64,000 bases of DNA. It comes from Chionis minor (lineage: Eukaryota > Chordata > Aves > Charadriiformes > Chionididae). The translations under genes were made by a program, and so were the position numbers. Shown here piece by piece: positions 60,501-64,000 of the stretch. The stretch lies in assembly GCA_013398295.1 (NCBI GenBank), contig VZSF01007302.1, forward strand, positions 611,428 through 675,427, read 5' to 3'. The notes under the pieces are model-generated. The model made no database searches and had not been told where the DNA came from. It saw only the letters and a list, made by a program, of their open reading frames with translations. Position 1 is the first letter of the stretch, and every line of letters starts with the position of its first letter.

Positions 60501-63500
60501 GACTGGAAAATCCAGAAAGGAATTTTTTGTTAAACCTGGTTCCAAAAATCTCCCTCCCATTTTTCATCTCTACACTATTTCTGTCCAAATGCACTCTGCA
60601 AAAAAAATCTTATTTTACATTACAGATGCCCTGTGAAGCAGGTGGGAAAATCAAACTGTATTTGCTTCATGAAACAAAATGTGGATTATAGTTCGTAGAA
60701 ATTTCAAGAGGAACAAAGGCTTTGGATCTGGGATCTTTGACTGTTTGGGATCTCCCACTCCTGGAAGCACTGAAGCTCACTCTGAGGCAAGCTCTTCCTG
60801 GGAAGCTGGAGTGCTTGAAGTATGGATGATGAGTGTAACTTAAAGGCAGTAAGTATATCGAGTCCACCTATAGCTGACAGTACATACATATTCCTTTATA
60901 CACAGAGATGAAAGAGTTTGCCAAAGGCCATGTAACACCCCTGTGGCAGAATCAGAAATGAGCTCAGATCTGACGCCTTCGAGGCTGAATGGGAGATCTC
61001 AGTCTCACAAAGTTTAAAGAAGTTTGCCTCTCTGATGTGGACCAAACAAATTACATGACACTGAATTAAATAAAATTAAAATGACTGAAACTCTGACATG
61101 CTTTACTGCATATAGATAGTTTGATGTGAATGGGAACCAAAGAGGGGGACAGATGTTCATTCAAAGACTATCTAAACCTTTCTGGTACTCCGTTATGGCT
61201 TATATTTGGTTGGTTTCCAAATCCAGCTTAAGTGCTAGGTCCCCGAGATTTGTATTTGCATAGTCAGTTTGGTATCTCTACACCAAACATAGCAGGACAT
61301 CAAATTTTCATTGGAAATTGATTTTGGACATAGAGACTAGTCCTTTATCAGGACTCAGTGGAGTTTGCATACTCCAGACTAGGAAGAAGGTGATAGATAT
61401 CAGAAAGTAAAAGTTCTTTATTAAACTCTCATGAAATACTCTCTCTCAAGAGAGAGGAATGTCTAGAAACACCAGTTATCTGCTTCTTTTCCAAGGCGTT
61501 TTTTTCCAGTCTTCAATTCGGTAACTTGTTCCAATTTTGCTAAAGTGTTGCCAAAATATGTCACTAAAAGAATTCATTTCAAAGTACAAACTGTTGTTTC
61601 GGTACCTTGCGATACATCCCCGCAATACATCATTTCAGTACGTGCACTTTATTTAATCATGAAAAATGGTATCTATCACAGATAGGCACCATTTAAATTT
61701 CAAACCTTCTCTTCTGTTTTCTTGTAATCACGAAGAAGCAAACCACAGATATCATCTCACTCTGGTGTAAATAAACCCTAGTACATAAGTAGTTACAATG
61801 GTATAATTGTAAAGATTATACAGTTTTCTCTCCAGAAAGAAAAATGAGTGACATAGGTGTGGGGCACTGCTACACACCAACTGCACCAGTATAAGGAACG
61901 TACTAGTATAATTTTTATTCTGGTAAAACAAATCCACCATCTTTACAGCAAATTTTATGACACAACAAGAACTTTGTTTAGGTCACAGTTACCAATCTGT
62001 TTAGTGCAAAGTGAGACTTCCTAATAGCAGGTAAAGAAGTGAATATTTATTTCTTGGATGATATTTTATACTTTCACTGGAGTTTTGTAATTGAAGAAAG
62101 AAGCAGTAGAGAGAAGGCATGTACTCTGACAGAAATCTGGGTTCAACATCTGTCATCAGATGCTTTGAAACAATTGCAGGATACAGAGTGGATCCAGAAA
62201 GAGACCTCAAGGGGACGTTGACGACTTCACTGCTTCATCTGTCGCCTTGATTTGGTGGTGGAAACTCAGGCTGCTCTCAGAAGCTCTATGTTAAAGGCAG
62301 CGACGAATTTACGTAAGTGTTGTTTATATTATAAGCAAAATATCTGAAGCATGAGGTGACTGAGGTGAAACTCTTTCAGCGTGCAAACCATGTCATTCTT
62401 CCTCATCGTAAACTGCACAACTCTTGCCCTATTTCCTGTATTGGTGGGAATAAGAATATGCTAATTCAGTCATTTCCTTTTTGTCTTTACAAATAAAGTG
62501 CAGGTCAGGTCAGTCACAAGATTGGTTCTGTGCCATTCCAGTCAATAACAGCTCCTTGCCACCTAGAAATGAAAGCAATTATTTTACATCCATCAGTTAA
62601 TCAGGTCATTGGAAAGGTAACCCAACACCCCTCAACCACCCAAGGAACCTTTGAGAGACTAGGATGGACTCATTTGCAGTAACCAATCACATCTTCTCAA
62701 AGGGAAAGGAACAGAAGTGTGGTACTTGTGCCCCCTAATTTTAGGTGCCGGAGTTTGGAGGTCAGTCTCCTTACCCTTCCTCCAGTGTCTTCTAGGCAAT
62801 AGAGAGTCTTCAGCAGCAGGTGATTTAGAACAAGAACCTTTGTGCTGCAAAGACTGTAGAGAATCCCCAAGAAACGGGGAATTAACCCTATATAAGCAGA
62901 ATGCCCAGTTTCAGCTGTTACTAGGCAATTTGCACACTCCTATACACACAGACCTCTGAATAGGAACTCTGAAACTCTGAGACCATGAGACCGGATCATT
63001 TCATTCAGCACCTATCTTTGCTCCTGATTTTTGTTCCTTCAAAGTATTCACTGACTCACTTCAATAACAATGTTTTGCTTCTCCTGTGCTGAGGTTTTGC
63101 TTTTTCTCTGCCCTCATTCTTTCTCCAGAATAACACTAAAGATGTATACTGAGAACAATGCCTCCAAACGAGTCCACACGCCTGTGCACAAAAATGTTCC
63201 ATGTTTTTAATTCCTGGTTGTGTATTGGCTGCCACTGCTCAGCAGCCCACTCCAGGAATGTGACCAACACCGAATGCAAAGAAGGTATCAATCCTGCATT
63301 TGTCACCAAATGGATCTTCAAATCATGGCAGAAGACAAAGATCTGAACTAAGCCTCGGTGAAATCAGGATGATGCTCTCCAGTGACCTCACAGGGTTGAA
63401 GTGAGTCAACTTACTGTCCAGAGTCATTCACTGCATGAATTGCACCCGTGTTGGTGGTCTGCAAGTTCATGGTTCACATCTTCCAAGAACTAAGCTATTG

Positions 63501-64000
63501 CATTTCCGGTGTCAAACAGTATTTATATGAGTTTTGAAAATCTGTCTCAGAGTGCATGTGCATAGTAGTAAGACATTGGCGTGGGGGCGGAGACAACTGT
63601 GAGTTACCAGAGAACCACGTTCTTTCTGTCACCGAGGAAAGAATGTGTCAGCAAGGCTATGGCAGCTCAGTCATTTTGCTGAGCAAATCAATCAAGTGTA
63701 AAACAAAACCAAAATCTGAATTCGTGCAGTATTCAGGGCAAAGTCACAAAGGAAGTGGCCATATGAGGGCTGTTGTGAAATTTTTCCTTCTTATTCTTCC
63801 TTATTTAGCTGAGAAAAAAAAAATTTTTTAAAAAAATGCAGAAAGACTGTACTTATTCCAGAGCCTACTAGGAATGGACAAAAGCGATGTCTCACATCTT
63901 AAGCTAAAATCTGTCTTCTAGCTAGGGATATTTGATATAGTTCGGCATTCACCAGTGGCAAGAGCTGTCCCTGACAAAAGTTCAGAATAGCACTCCCAGA
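57599..64000. other. Intergenic DNA to the right edge, no gene recognised
   Basis: About 6.4 kb without a recognisable CR1. It contains a T13 run at 58408-58420, an A15 run at 58894-58908, an imperfect 20-base-period repeat of 'ttttgcattg(t/c)cgt' at 59366-59400, and an A/T tract at 63814-63836. Small open frames show no domain. A gene, if any, would have to be encoded in exons too short to be seen by eye. Confidence 0.5.

Noticed and set aside
1..64000. CRISPR arrays, bacterial-style operons, tRNA or rRNA genes
   Set aside because: No regularly spaced direct repeats, no tRNA A/B-box pairs and no rRNA-like blocks were seen. The vertebrate exon-intron structure and CR1 content make prokaryotic features implausible.

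Overview
This is vertebrate nuclear DNA, almost certainly from a bird. The leftmost 442 bases hold, on the minus strand, the first coding exon of aquaporin-1 (AQP1), and the rest is AT-rich noncoding DNA with interspersed CR1 LINE fragments. CR1 3' ends carrying the 'gatcttaaaggtcccttcc' type block and a short ATTCTATGA-type terminal repeat are the signature repeat of avian genomes. The species is not determinable from the window. The exon is clearly diverged from the chicken protein as I remember it.

Layout. Positions 1-52 are the start of AQP1 intron 1. Positions 53-442 are coding exon 1 (130 codons, with the first NPA box). Positions 443-535 are a predicted purine-rich 5' UTR. Positions 531-600 contain a well-spaced Inr, a TATA box and two CACCC-type boxes, so the start of the gene and its core promoter are intact. 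AQP1 continues off the left edge. Everything to the right (about 63 kb) lies upstream of AQP1. There I find no convincing protein-coding exon, tRNA, rRNA or CRISPR-like feature.

The upstream DNA carries at least 13 recognisable CR1 fragments. Six are on + (9272, 28901, 44211, 47731, 49131, 53853) and seven on - (16962, 17661, 21619, 24839, 31836, 55271, 57458). A faint older CR1 end lies near 30340. Most are ordinary 5'-truncated copies. The copy at 24839-26350 is unusual because it keeps ORF1-esterase-like and endonuclease-like sequence but lacks the reverse-transcriptase core. A block at about 50400-51323 resembles an old endogenous-retrovirus LTR on the minus strand. There are also short tandem duplications, G-quadruplex motifs, hairpins, homopolymer runs and one pair of abutting perfect palindromes (33513-33538) that could mark a homeodomain/POU regulatory element.

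Nothing here amounts to a new multi-gene system. The best leads are the AQP1 promoter, the palindrome/hairpin cluster at 33.5 kb, the rearranged CR1 and the LTR-like block. All calls were made by eye, so repeat borders are approximate and short or diverged exons could have been missed.
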